Positions 1-10,829 of a DNA stretch of 64,000 bases are shown here, in pieces (positions within the stretch are counted from its first letter, which is position 1; each line of letters starts with the position of its first letter). The position numbers and the translations under genes were made by a program. The notes beneath the pieces were generated by a model. The model did no database searches. It was not told where the DNA came from and saw only the letters and a list, made by a program, of their open reading frames with translations. The DNA is from Cryptomeria japonica (lineage: Eukaryota; Streptophyta; Pinopsida; Cupressales; Cupressaceae), in NCBI RefSeq assembly GCF_030272615.1, contig NC_081413.1, forward strand, positions 443,755,038 through 443,819,037, read 5' to 3'.

Positions 1-199
1 TGATAGTGCTCACTTTCATGGATCTTTTGTCAGATGTACTGCCAGTGATCTTCCTCATGAAGTCATTTGAAAATTTCTTGTCTAGATGTTTCCCTACTAA
101 TGGCAAACTAGGTAATTGCTTGGATGGCTTCCTTGGTGATTTTTTAATGTTTGGTCAACCATATGAATTCCACATGTACTCTTCTCAGTACATATCTGA

Positions 200-532
200 T
201 TATCTCATCCTCAAACTTAGAAGAATATCTTTAAACCCTAGTTCTTCAATATGTTTATATACCAGTTTGATCTTTCCAGATTCTCCCATTAGCTCACTCA
301 AATACATTCCCTTGATTTCTGAAGTTCCCAAGTCTTTGATATGATAGTGAATATAAGCCCTAATATCCTCTACATACATAACTCCCTCCGAAGTACGAGA
401 AAATGCTCCAACCGAGTCTTCTAGGGTAGCCACATGTGGATACCACTTGAAAATTGTCCTGGGGTGGTCCTTGACCTCCATGATAGTTGGGTTTGCAACA
501 AAAACATGAATAGAAGATGATCTCACTTCCAT
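200..532 (-). CDS. Unidentified 110-aa ORF within element F
   Basis: An open frame of 110 codons lies about 550 bp downstream (minus sense) of the zinc-knuckle region of element F. It starts at an ATG (MEVRSS) and is moderately charged, with a stretch rich in Glu, Lys and Ile near residues 55-105. I recognise no family. There is no signal peptide, membrane segment or catalytic motif. Frame remnants continue past the stop toward position 20. It could be a piece of the element's polyprotein or a captured sequence; expression is doubtful because its neighbours are broken. Confidence 0.3.
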   Translation of the reverse strand: MEVRSSSIHVFVANPTIMEVKDHPRTIFKWYPHVATLEDSVGAFSRTSEGVMYVEDIRAYIHYHIKDLGTSEIKGMYLSELMGESGKIKLVYKHIEELGFKDILLSLRMR

Positions 533-1082
533 GTTTAAATAAAAATACCGCTTGGTTTCTCTTGGTGAAAACCTTCAACAAATTCTTCCAGACGCTGGTG
601 AAATTGCATAAGAAGAAATCTGATTGCCTCTGAATAGCCTCTGATCACACTTAGTCTCTCTAAATTGCTCTGAAATTTTTTTGAAAATAGGGTGATTAAC
701 AATGAAGTGCATTTGACCTTTTAACCATTGAGAAAAACCCTAATCTTTCATTGACATAAATGACCACCGGTGAAAGATACTGGATCTCACTCAGAACATA
801 TCCATGTTGGATAATCCTTTCAAATATCTAGAACATCTTTCAGAACCTCTTCTTGGGGCATATGCAACATCTTAATGAATTTTTCCTACCCCTAAGGCAT
901 CTGCCTTAGTTATCGAATGAGCTTCCTGCTAGTGCACGAGCAACCTCTTCTACCAGATAAGTAACTGGGACATTCCCATATGATGATTGTTCTTTAGTCT
1001 TCCTGACCCATCTCTGAGTATGATCTTACCAAATTTCACTAACCTTCTCTTTTTCTTTTTCATTTGATCCTCCATTACTAGC
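533..1082. other. No gene recognised (element F interior)
   Basis: This spacer lies between the zinc-knuckle region and the 110-aa ORF of element F. All frames on both strands are closed by frequent stops and I recognise no domain. It is presumably decayed element F coding sequence. Confidence 0.4.
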
Positions 1083-2077
1083 CGGTGGATTTATGCTTCT
1101 ACAAAACTTAGCAATATGTCCAAATTCATTACATACATAACATGTAACATTGTTCTTCTAAATTGCTTTGCTAAAATTGGTGAAATTTTAGGACCTACAC
1201 TGATTAGCCATATGTCCAAATTCTCAACAAGCCTAGCATTTAACATTTATTCTGCAATCTTTTGTCTTATGACCAAACTTATTACATTTAGAATATTTAC
1301 CGAGAACAGAATCAGGGTTCTGATTTACTCTGTTTCTACATTGCCTAGCCATGTGACCAAATCTATTGCAAAAAAAACATCTACCATTGAATTTATAAGC
1401 ATTGAATTGTCTTACTAGTGCCTTATGGTTTTGATCTTCATTAGTAGTACTGAAACTATGTCCTTGCTCAAATCCAAGTCCACTGGAATCTCCAATCTGC
1501 CTTTGTCTCTTCAATAACTCATCAAGTTGTGCTGAGCTGATCTTGAATTTTTATTTGTACTCACTTGCAAGAGTTAAATCTTCTCTTAGTATTATCATTT
1601 GTCTCTCAACCTCTTTCTCATTGCTCGGGGTCTGTACCAAATCAGTTTCCAACATATCATTTTAATGAACCAACCTACCACATTCTTCAAACTTGTTCTT
1701 CAGGGATACAACAAGATTTTCTTCCTTTTTCTTTTTGTCCTCAATCTGCTTAGACATCCTCATAGTTAAACTTGCATTTCATTCTTCATTACCATGTTCT
1801 ACTGACTCAATTTCTAACATTTCTCCTTAAGTCCATTTTTCTCTTCATCATCCTGATTTTGTAAAATTTCCTTCCTTCTAGCTTGAACATATGATAGCCT
1901 CTCTTGTAGGACAAGAATTAATTCCTTAGGATAATTCAATTCATCTTGTACATTTAAGTTCTTCAACCTTTCAGCATCATAATCTTCAAGTGCCATCTCA
2001 ATCTGTTTCTCCAAATCCATATTCAAGGGTTCCAGTTTCAAGATCTTCCTCAAGCTATTAAACTTCCTCTGAGGCAC
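1083..2077 (-). pseudogene. Gag-like protein of element F with up to four CCHC zinc knuckles
   Basis: Gag would package element RNA, with the zinc knuckles binding it. On the minus strand an N-terminal acidic/basic helical segment (2077-1814, rich in Glu, Lys and Leu and probably coiled-coil) is followed, after stops, by four CX2CX4HX4C-type boxes. Box 1 (1379-1338) reads CFFCNRFGHMARQC and is intact. Box 2 (1295-1254) has Tyr for its first Cys. Box 3 (1238-1197) has stops inside its first spacers but keeps Cys, Cys, His, Cys. Box 4 (1142-1101) reads CYVCNEFGHIAKFC and is intact. Most plant LTR gag proteins have one or two knuckles. The frame changes and stops make this a pseudogene. Confidence 0.7.
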
Positions 2078-2080
2078 AAG

Positions 2081-2092
2081 GCTTTGATACTA
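2081..2092 (-). promoter_or_regulatory. Primer binding site of element F
   Basis: The minus strand reads TAGTATCAAAGC, two mismatches from the TGGTATCAGAGC complement of the 3' end of initiator-Met tRNA. It lies 2 bp inside the LTR end, where minus-strand DNA synthesis would be primed. Confidence 0.75.
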
Positions 2093-2094
2093 AT

Positions 2095-3051
2095 TGTTGG
2101 AAACCAATAACATTGAGACGGGGGGGGGGGGGGGGGGGGGGGTGAATCAGTGTTATACTGGAATAGAAATTTTTAGCCTTAATAAAACATGCATACACCA
2201 ATTAGTATACTGGTACATATAGAATTGAAATAAGTAAAGTAACCAATAAGCCAAACACATAAATGAGAATCATAACACATATATTTATATGTGGAAAACC
2301 TCAAAGAAGAAAAACCATGGTGGGATTTGTGACCCACAATATCGATCCACTGGCCATATGAAGAAATATTACAAAATATGAGGGGCCCGCACTTGCAAGA
2401 AGGTTTACATCCTAGAGAAGACTGCTCAATCACAACAGGAGCCTCACTAACTACATAAAATTACAGACAACAATCTAGAGAAGTGTGAACTGCTAAGATA
2501 GCATCTTCTATGCCAGAAAATAGTTCTCGTTTAAGCTCTGTCTGTTCCAGTTAGAAACTCTTAACCCCTTTACTGGAATAACCCTTACAATAAATTCCTC
2601 ACATACATAATATCTCTGATATATTTCGCATCATATTATATTCACATCATCATAATCTCTTATCTCATGTCTATCTACCTATCTCAAAATGATCTAATCA
2701 AACTGCCCTATATACCCTATACAACATGTATGCCTTATGTCGACTTACAAAGATATATACAATATTAGATTACATGTCAGCCAGATAACATAAATATATA
2801 AACATTAAAATAAGTTGTTGATGCCGGATCCAGGATAAGTCAATTTCCAATACCGATAACCTTTACTATACCATGTCGGCCTGCATTGCTGGTGACCAAA
2901 GAAATCTTTTTGACCTACCAGTGTTGATGCTAGTGCTAGTGTAGAATCTATGAAGTGTCTGCTAGTACCCCATATGAAGCCAAAACACAAAATCATGTTG
3001 CTATCAATGACAACATAGTGAAACCAACCAATAAAGTGTCAATTGCCAACA
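2095..3051 (-). repeat. 5' LTR of element F
   Basis: The minus strand begins TGTTGGCAATTG (3051) and ends TTTCCAACA (2095), 957 bp, next to the primer site. It carries the C-rich U5 box and the GGTTTTTC...CCAC box shared with the other Copia-type LTRs here. The C-rich box is expanded to an uninterrupted run of 24 G on the plus strand (2119-2142). Confidence 0.8.
2119..2142. repeat. Poly-G tract of 24
   Basis: Twenty-four consecutive G on the plus strand lie within the U5 part of the element F LTR. The equivalent box in the other LTRs here has 7 to about 18 G. The exact length may be unreliable because homopolymers are error-prone in sequencing. Confidence 0.85.
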
Positions 3052-4895
3052 ACTTTCATATGTTGTCATTGATGGCACCATGTTCTAGCTTCATTCTTTG
3101 GTTTGGTACTTCACTGATAGACACTTCATCGACAGACATTTCACCGGCACTGACAGGTATCTTCACCAGTAGGAAGGATTCTATGTCTACAGGTATAGGA
3201 GGCCGACATCATTGGTGGATCTAGCAATTGACAAGGATAAAAGTACAAAGTCGTGTAACACTTTTATAAAGGAAATGGTCAATACCCATTCAACTTTTTA
3301 AATTAAATCAATAAAAAGTGAAATATATGTTTTGAGTTTAGAAATGATGTAAACTAATAAAATTTATATTCTTATTTCTATTTTATGTTTGTAATTTTAA
3401 TTAAAAATTAAAAAATTATTTGAACGTAGTTTTTTATAAAGTAAACACTATAATTTAGTTGCTAAAAAAATGCCGAAATTGAAGTTACACAAGCCACCAC
3501 ACTTTATTTAGTAAATTTACCTTTTTTTCTTATTTTTTCTTTTTATATTTAAAACTTGAAACTTTAGTGCATGGATATATTTTTTACTATTTTTAATAAA
3601 TATATATTTTTCAATAAATTTGAAAACTTGCATGTGCTAAAATATAACTCTTCCCAACTCCCACCACCTTTTTCCTTAATTATTTATCCAAATTAGAAAA
3701 GAATTATATCATCTTGACATAGATTCTTTTCTCTACTGCATCATATATTTTTTAATTTTTTTAAATAAATCCTAGTATTTTTCGTTGATAAGATAATCAA
3801 CCTTATATTTTAGTGTTGATGACCTAAGTTCAATAAAAAATAAATATAATATATAAAAACTAATTAAAATATTATAAGGTATATATTTTGGAAAATTCAC
3901 TTATAGATCTATAAAAGGGTATTTTTACATTTCAAAAAAAAATTATTTATAAGAGTAGGAGTTGTTGAAACATCGAGTTTTACTTTTTTTTGTAATTAGA
4001 CAAAAAGTAGTATAAATTATACATTTAGTAGACACTTCCAATTGGAAAAGTTATGGCCCATATATAACTTAGCTATAATGAATCTATATAGACCGTTTTT
4101 TTTGAAAAAAAAAAAAGTTTAGTTAGAATTACTTAAATTCACTTGTGCTAATAAGTTAGCCTGAAACGTGACACAGTTTTGTGTATTCACCCATAATTCA
4201 TTTTGTTGTTTATGTATATATGTAATGAGCCGATAGGTATAATCATTTTTGTATCATCTATGTAAGTTGACATGAGTCATGAAGGATTGTAAGGGTATAT
4301 AGGCCAGTTATTAGATCATTTTGATATATTCTATTGTAAGGTGTTGTTAGTAATGCAAAGATCATGTGTATGAGGTCATTTATGTATGAGATCAATATTG
4401 TGTAATGATCTGTAGATGATTTTGGATGCGAAGGCTATTTCGATAAGGGTTTAAGGGTTTTAGAACTAGAATAGCCAAAGCTTGAACTAAAACTCAATCA
4501 GGCATAGAAAATGCACTAAATGAGTTCAGTTTTATGTTTTCTTATTCAAAGTGACTTTAGTTAGTGAGACTCCTTTGTGTTGAGTAGTGTGCTCTAGGCG
4601 ATAATTCTTCCTGCATGTGTAGGCCCCCATATTATGTAATATCTTTTCATATGGCCAGTGGATTGATATTGTGAGTCACAAATCACACAGTGGTTTTTCC
4701 TCTTTGAGGTTTTCCATGTATAAATTCTTTGTGTTATGGTGTTAATTTGTATGATTGGTTCATTGATTTCTTTGCTTCTTTCAATTATATATGTATCAAT
4801 ATACCGGTTGGTGAATGTATGTTATAATAAGGTTAAATCTGAATATTCTAGCAGAACACTGATTCAGCAACCCCTCTCAGTGTTATTTGATTCCA
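3052..4895 (+). repeat. LTR G, related to the F LTR, split by TIR element T1
   Basis: 3052-3234 matches the start of the F LTR read on the opposite strand (shared ATGTTGTCATTGAT and a GGCCGACAT block), and 4193-4895 matches the rest (gap-free similarity around the ATATGGCCAGTGGAT block and the C-rich end). T1 at 3235-4192 interrupts it. It lacks the first ~12 bp and the terminal AACA, and no primer site follows at 4895, so it is a truncated or solo LTR. It lies head-to-head with the F LTR. Confidence 0.7.
3235..4192. mobile_element. TIR element T1, ~0.96 kb, non-autonomous
   Basis: The left end reads GGATAAAAGTACAAAG and the right end, reverse-complemented, GGGTGAATACACAAAAC, an imperfect terminal inverted repeat. 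The interior is very AT-rich and non-coding and matches T2 along its whole length (for example the GTAAACTAATAAAAT and CAATTGGAAAA blocks). Its insertion splits LTR G. No transposase is present. Superfamily is uncertain; no clean target duplication is visible for this copy. Confidence 0.7.
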
Positions 4896-6012
4896 AGAGA
4901 AAAGGGATGTGGACAATTGGCCTATGGATAAAAAGTTAGCCTTTTGAAAGTACATACAATAAATTAAACAAGTTAGAGGTGGACTTGGTAATCTTGCTTC
5001 AGATGATGTTTTTGAAGAAGAATGATACAAATACAATGATGATATTAAAGAAGACTATGAACCTATCCCAAGTGTGACTAATGAAGTAGCTATTTTGAAT
5101 GAAGTTGAGTTGCCCACGGGAAAAGGAAAGAAAATTAAAAAAATTACACCACCTTCTTAGGATCTTGGGCCTTTGGCTTCTTTCAAAGCTATTAAGAAAC
5201 ACATGAGAAAGCCTCGCTTGCAAGTTCAGAAGAAGCGGTCCAATTAGTTGATTAAATTTTCAAGCTTGCCAAGTGCGAGTATGGCCCCTCAGAAGAAGAA
5301 GTAGAACACAACTGATGTTCAAGGGAGTTCTCAGACACACGTACCTATTGTGACCCAACTTCCAACCACACCAACAACATATTCAATTTAGGTACACTTT
5401 TCTCCCTCCCTTCTCTCTTCTCAATCTCTAGTCTCAGCTATAGCTTTGTAGTTGCATGCCTTCAGTACTGCATGTAGCTCCCTAGCCATAATTATATTTT
5501 TTGTAGCTAGTATGCCATCCCAATCAATTCCTTTTTCTGTTGGTGTTGTCACGTATTCCACTCTTAATGTCGTGTCTTTTGGTATGATGACGAGTACTTC
5601 CCACTCAATAAAAACCCAAGGTCAATCATTAGTCATGTCCTTTGTGGCATGAGTTTTAGGATTTGTGAGCCATACGCCTCCCACATCATCAAGTGTTAGC
5701 TTTTTGTTTTCTGCACGCATCGGTTCCTTGCTCGGAATCCCTCCTTTCTCCCCTTCTTATCTCTCTACACCCACATAAACTCAAAAGAAAGCCCTCATAG
5801 TTCCCTTTTCTTTTGCCATCCCTCCTAGGGTACCTATCGCTGAGAAAATGATTCCTTCTCCATCAAAGTTCTTGCAGCATGCAGACTCAACTAGGCTCGC
5901 CCAAGCTCAGAGGGCACAAAAAATAAAATTAAAAGACTCTCAAAATCCTATTGATCCTTCCATATAAACACTTTGTAGCGAAGATCATCAAAATATTTTG
6001 TTCATGGCTATG
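4896..6012 (+). pseudogene. Eroded coding region H, first part (unidentified)
   Basis: From the end of LTR G to the T2 insertion one plus frame is mostly open but cut by several stops. It encodes an acidic start (DVFEEE), a Lys-rich patch near 5190-5250 (KKHMRKPRLQVQKKR, resembling a nuclear localisation signal), a Ser/Thr/Pro-rich stretch and a basic end (QRAQKIKLKDSQ). The frame carries on beyond T2 at 8663, so T2 inserted into this sequence. I do not recognise the protein. Candidates are an accessory ORF of a transposon or a decayed host gene. Confidence 0.45.
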
Positions 6013-6148
6013 TGGTAAAAGTACAAAGTTGTGCCACACTTTTATAAAGGAAATGGGCAATGCTGATTCAAATTTTTTAATTAAATCAATAGAAAGTAAA
6101 ATATATGTTTTTAATTGTGAAATGTTTTTTATTAAGGGTAAATAGGTT

Positions 6149-6790
6149 TTGAGGGGACCAGTAACCCCGTACGACAGGTTTTGAGGGGACTCGAAACCCC
6201 ATAGGTTGTGAAGGGACCCTAAACCCTCAAATTTTACCAGGATCTGGAACCCACAGTACACTGTTGCTAAAAGAAAAGAACATCAACATACCAGCAGTCA
6301 AACCACAAACTAGACATAAGATCATCCCTAACACATAAACAAGGGTTTTACAAGGCTCCCTTAACCTACATATTTTTCCATGGGTGTATCTAAACCCATC
6401 ACCTTCAACAACACCAAATTACTATATATCAACATTTACTCACAATCTAGACTAATGAGGTTTTGAAAGGCTCCCCTAACCTTCATCATGGGTTTTAAAC
6501 TAGCTCCCAAAACCAACAAACAAGGGTTTTCCTAAGCTTCCTTAACCTGTAACAAAGTTTTCAGCCTGCCAATAGCACAACTAACCCTTAACCAAAAACT
6601 ACTATTGGACAGATTGGGCCCTTTAAAATTACTAGCACCCAACTTGCCTATGGAAAAAATAAGGCTCCCATGACCAACACACATGGAAAAGAAAAAACTT
6701 GAATGCACACTTGGTGGTTTTGAAAGGCTTCCCTAACCTTCAAGACATACACAAGGAGGGTTTTGGAGGGCTCCCTCAAACCCCAAAAAT
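6149..6790. repeat. Degenerate interspersed repeat of a GGTTTTGAAAGGCTCCC motif
   Basis: Within insert R about five degenerate copies of GGTTTTGAAAGGCTCCCCTA recur near 6343, 6451, 6523, 6714 and 6757. Three copies of a related AGGTTTTGAGGGGACC box lie at 6149, 6177 and 6203. Spacing is irregular (26-190 bp), so it is an old scattered repeat, not a clean tandem array. Confidence 0.6.
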
Positions 6791-7468
6791 GTCTGGAAAG
6801 AAAGGACAGAAAAGCCCAAACCTTACCATGAAGAACCACAAGAAAGTAATGGCAGGTAGCCTCAACCAGCAACTCGAGAAACAACCTCACCTGAAAGGCC
6901 TTCTCACACCATCTCCCCACCTCAATTGGACAAGAAAGAAGATAGATCATCAACCCCAAAAACTCTCTTGCAACAAGCAGAAACACGACTGCTCCCAACC
7001 ACCAAAGATCCACCTCAATAGGAGAAAGGGCCACCTCATATAGGATAGGAGGAGAGAAGCCCAGAAGTTAACACATAACAATCATGGACCAACAAAGAAA
7101 AATCCCCTCCACCTCTATAGGAGGACTTCCCAGAACAAAGAAAAATCCAGGCAACCTCAAGATAAAAAGAGCACAAGATAAGCACATGAAGTCTTTGAGA
7201 AGAAGCTCGGTAAAATACCCCTCATAAACAAAAAGGTCTCCCTCACAGAGACCCCCATCAGCTCCAGAATCAACCCCAAGGGGATAGGGGAAACCAAGAA
7301 AAAAGGACAAAACCCTACACCTAGAATGCCCCCTGGATCCCAGACCACTAAGAGGGCACACATGATAGACAGATCAAAGAAAGAAACCACCACAACCTCC
7401 ATAGTATCCAAGCCTTCCTTTGCACAAAAAGCCTCAAGCATAGAGCAATGCCACACACCAAAACCACA

Positions 7469-7816
7469 CTACCCACTAGAAGGAACAACAACTAGGAAAA
7501 CTCCATACCATGAGATCAACTCCCAGGCACATAAATCACAAACATCAGCCCTTGGAAGCAACACAACACTAGTACGCCGCACAACAGAGGCACCCCCAAG
7601 CACCATATCCACTGCATATCTCCTACTATAGGAAGAACCCCACGAAACAACACCACACCTAGGCCTAAACAAAGAAGACATAGTCAAGACACCACCAAGG
7701 TATGGTAATGAGCATAGAGGGAGGTTTGCATCCCTGTCGCCATCTACATTTTCAGATTCCTCTGCATCCCCTGTTGAAACCCTAGTCACACTTCGCCTTA
7801 CTGTCCTGCTCGCCAT
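7469..7816 (-). pseudogene. ORF at the 5' end of retroposed insert R (unidentified)
   Basis: A 115-aa frame starts with ATG 10 bp from the 5' end of insert R (minus strand). It has a basic, Ser/Arg-rich N-terminus (MASRTVRRSVTRVS), an acidic stretch (EESENVDGDRD) and a hydrophobic, Cys-containing remainder. After its stop the same frame stays open to 7157. No family is recognised. The position of the ATG suits the start of a retroposed mRNA, but no coding conservation can be shown here. Confidence 0.3.
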
Positions 7817-8662
7817 CCCACTCTTTATATGTTTTGAATTTTGAAATGTTGTAAACTAATAAAATGTGTATTTTTTATGTATTTATATTTGTAATTTTTT
7901 TAAAAAATTAAAAAATTATTTGAATATACTTGCTTATAAAGTAAATGCTACAATTTAGTTGTTGATTAAATATTGAAATTGAAGTTACATGAGGCGTCAC
8001 ACTTTATATAGTAAATTTTACCTTTTTCTCTTAAATTTTTGTGTATATAGATAACTTGAAACTTTAGTGCAAAACTTTTTGAAAAGTTGTGTGTACTCAA
8101 ATATAACTCTTTACATTTGGCATCACCTTTTTTCTTAATTATATATCCGAATTAGAAGAGAATTATATCATCTTGAAATATATTATTTTCTCTATTGCAT
8201 TTATTTTTTTCAAAAAAATTTAAATAAATTTTAGTATTTTTCCTTTACAAGATAATCAACCTTATATTTTAGTGTCGATGACCTACTTTCAATAAAAATA
8301 ACATATAAAATATAAAAATTAATTAAAATATTAAAAGCTATAAATTTTTCAAAACTCACTTACAGATCTACTCAAGGGTATTTTAACATTTAAAAAAAAA
8401 TATTATTTATGAGTAGGAGTTGTTGAAAAATCATGTTTCTCAAAAAAAAAAAAATTTGGTAATTAGACCCAAAGTGTTATAAAATCTACATTTAACAGAC
8501 AATTCCAATTGGAAAATTTGTGGCCCATATATAAGATATATATAATGAATCTCTATAGACCATATGTTTGACTAAAATTAATTTATAGTTAGAATTAGTT
8601 AAATTTACATGTGCTGATAAGTTGGCCTGAAACATGACACAGTTTTGTACTTTTACCCTATG

Positions 8663-10070
8663 ACTCCAAACATCATTAAGGCAACAAGTCAAATGCAACT
8701 AGAAGATTATGTTGTGCACATCGTCGGTATTGGTCTAAAGAAGGTGCAACTACAAGACAAAGTTGAGCTCATGGAGGAGACTCAGCAGGTGATGTCTTTT
8801 GATTATTTAAAGTGTACTTGACACCTAGACACACTCACCGTTGAATTGAATGCAATGAAGGCTACGGTTGATTGATTGCAGAAGGAGGGGAGAGCAACAA
8901 GAAAAGATAGAAAAATATAGAGTTTAAAGCATGTTGAATAACGTGGTAGGCCGATTAAATGCAGAGTAGGCTGCAAAAAATAAGCCAACAAAAGAATTTT
9001 ATGACAAAGAGAAATAACTTTTGTAGCTTTGGGTAGGTTTCCCAAATGCATCTCAGATCCAAGCCCAATTATAGTCTGTTGTTTCTGAGAAGAGCCAATT
9101 CTATGAAGAATTGACTAGCGCACAAACCCTCCTTACAAAATAAAAGTAGATAAAAGATCAGGTCCTGCAAGAGCTAAAAGAAAAACAAGTTTAGTTTGAG
9201 AAGGAGCTCCAAGATTTGAAGTTAGCCTTGGAAAATGAATGAATAAATAGTAATCAATTGTAGCATGAGGTGCAGGATAAGAACACCAAGATAGTGATTT
9301 TAGAGCATCAATTGTTTGATTCAGCTAAGAAGATGAAAGAATTGCACAAGAGGCTAGAATCAAAAGAGGCTGAGGTTGAGCTCCTTTCAAAGCCCTTAGT
9401 GCCTCTTCAGGTTCTTCCCATAGATTTCACTCCCATAATCCAAGGACTATTTGTTTCTTATTGGGAGAAAATAAAGCAATTATTCCCCTACTTGCAGTTG
9501 GCCTTATTGTTCTTGGTAGATTCCTACTCCTTGTGTGCTAAAGTGAACTCCTCCATCAAGCAGATAGTGCAATCCATTACGTCTAAAATTTTGGATGCTC
9601 AGAAACTAGTGAACTGGTTATACACAAGTATGGACCAAGAGCTAGTTGCCATAGGAATTAGGGATTCCAAAGAAATTCCCAAGAAATCTAATGAGTTTTT
9701 AAATTGCCACAAAATAGCAACTTTGACCACATGAAGTCTATTGACTTTGAAGTCCTCTACCACTTTCATAAGAGAATGTTTCAAGCATTTCATAAGGCTT
9801 GGCCTCCCTTCTCCTTTTCTCTCTCATGTTTCAGTTTTGAGTATGTAGCAAGTTATGAACCTAATAATACAAAAACAATAGGATCTATCATGCCTCCAGG
9901 CTATGAGTAGTTCCCCTGATGTTGGAGAGGTTTCGAATTTAATCCATATTTTTGCTGAGCTCCTCGCTTTATTCGATTTTACTTATAAGGAGCTAGACTA
10001 TTTTCCCTTCAAGGAAATCATTGATTTCCAATCAAAATTGTTAAGACCTGAAGTCTTAGGCTCTGCCCTT
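8663..10070 (+). pseudogene. Eroded coding region H, second part (coiled-coil, unidentified)
   Basis: This continues the frame broken by T2 at the CTATG duplication. From 8663 it reads through a Gln/Lys/Glu-rich stretch with stops, then an open segment at 9261-9734 whose first ~45 residues (EHQLFDSAKKMKELHKRLES...) show heptad-like spacing of Leu, Ile and charged residues, so a coiled coil is likely. A hydrophobic and Ser-rich part follows. Coding character fades after ~10070. I recognise no domain. The whole H region spans about 2.5 kb without T2. Confidence 0.4.
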
Positions 10071-10829
10071 ATAAGATGATTGGCCTCCCCTGTAGTAGGT
10101 CTTCGACAAATTTTTCAAAGCAGAAATATAATTTTGGTCGTGAGACTAGAAATTTTGGGTGTCAGCTTCCCATAGGTGGTATTTCCCTAGAGTCACCGAA
10201 AGATGTGAGTATTAATTCACATCGCATCTGCTAAGTTTCCTCTTTTCCTAAGTATGTTTTTCTTTTTTATCATGGCATAAAATGCAGTGCACGTGCCTGC
10301 CAAGTGTTGGTAGGGTATTCTCTTTTAAGAGCCATATCTTTCTTTTAACCACAACATCACAATTGTTGCCACATGGCATTGCCTCTTTTGGGACTTGCGA
10401 AGATTTGCTCACTTTCAAGCAAGGCACATTTATACACATGTGGCAGCTTTGTGAGATGTTTCTGGGTCATAGTCTCACTGCAAAATGAGACTCCCCCTCT
10501 TGCTTCCATATATACATGTAGAGAGATTTGTGTAGAGCTTCATGTATTTGATGATTTGAAGTAGGGCATTTCTGATGAAGGAAAAGGAAGAATGGTTAGA
10601 AGGAACCAATTTTAGGGCTCTGGTCTAGATATTACAGAGAGTTTGTTGTGAGGAAATTATTATCTTAAGATTTTTCCTTAGGTTAGACTTACTTTTATGT
10701 TCTCTCTTAGCCTTTTCTCTAACATGAAAGAAGAGCCATTTTCTCAAAAACTAGAGGTTGCTTAGTGAGAACGCGCAGGTTCCCCATCACTGAGTTTCCC
10801 ATAAGGTTACTAATTTTAGTGATCAACAC
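10071..10829. other. No gene recognised
   Basis: Short open stretches on both strands (around 10250-10560) overlap each other and show no domain. No repeat or terminal structure was recognised. It may be non-coding flank of region H or of the LINE fragment that follows. Confidence 0.4.

Larger units (their letters stand above)
1..3051 (-). mobile_element. Element F: 5' part of a minus-strand LTR retrotransposon, cut by the window edge
   Basis: Read on the minus strand, this is a 5' LTR (3051 to 2095), a Met-initiator-type primer binding site (2092-2081), a gag-like region with zinc knuckles (2077-1083) and a further ORF (532-200). The rest of the element and its 3' LTR lie beyond the window start. 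No integrase or reverse transcriptase is visible, so Copia or Gypsy membership cannot be fixed. The primer site and the zinc-knuckle gag show that it is an LTR retroelement. Frames are broken by several stops, so it is an old copy. Confidence 0.75.
6127..7825 (-). mobile_element. Retroposed insert R (1.7 kb) within T2
   Basis: T2 is interrupted by 1,699 bp flanked by direct repeats of 25 bp (6102-6126 and 7826-7850) with two mismatches. Long target duplications of this kind are made by target-primed reverse transcription. On the minus strand the insert begins just upstream of an ATG (7816) and ends in TTAATAAAA at 6127, a short A tail after an AATAAA-like signal. I see no reverse transcriptase in it, so it is either a 5'-truncated or non-autonomous LINE/SINE-type element or a processed copy of a cellular transcript. 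Confidence 0.65.
6013..8657. mobile_element. TIR element T2 (second copy of T1 family) carrying insert R
   Basis: The left end reads TGGTAAAAGTACAAAG and the right end CTTTGT-like ...TTTTGTACTTTTACC, a good inverted repeat. Both sides are flanked by CTATG (6008-6012 and 8658-8662), a perfect 5-bp target duplication, and removing element plus one duplication rejoins the surrounding reading frame. Without insert R the element is ~0.92 kb, like T1. It encodes no transposase. Confidence 0.75.

Noticed and set aside
6699-7043. 114-aa plus-strand ORF in insert R, overlapping a 128-aa minus-strand ORF
   Set aside because: Both are low-complexity frames without domains and overlap each other; neither has support beyond being open.
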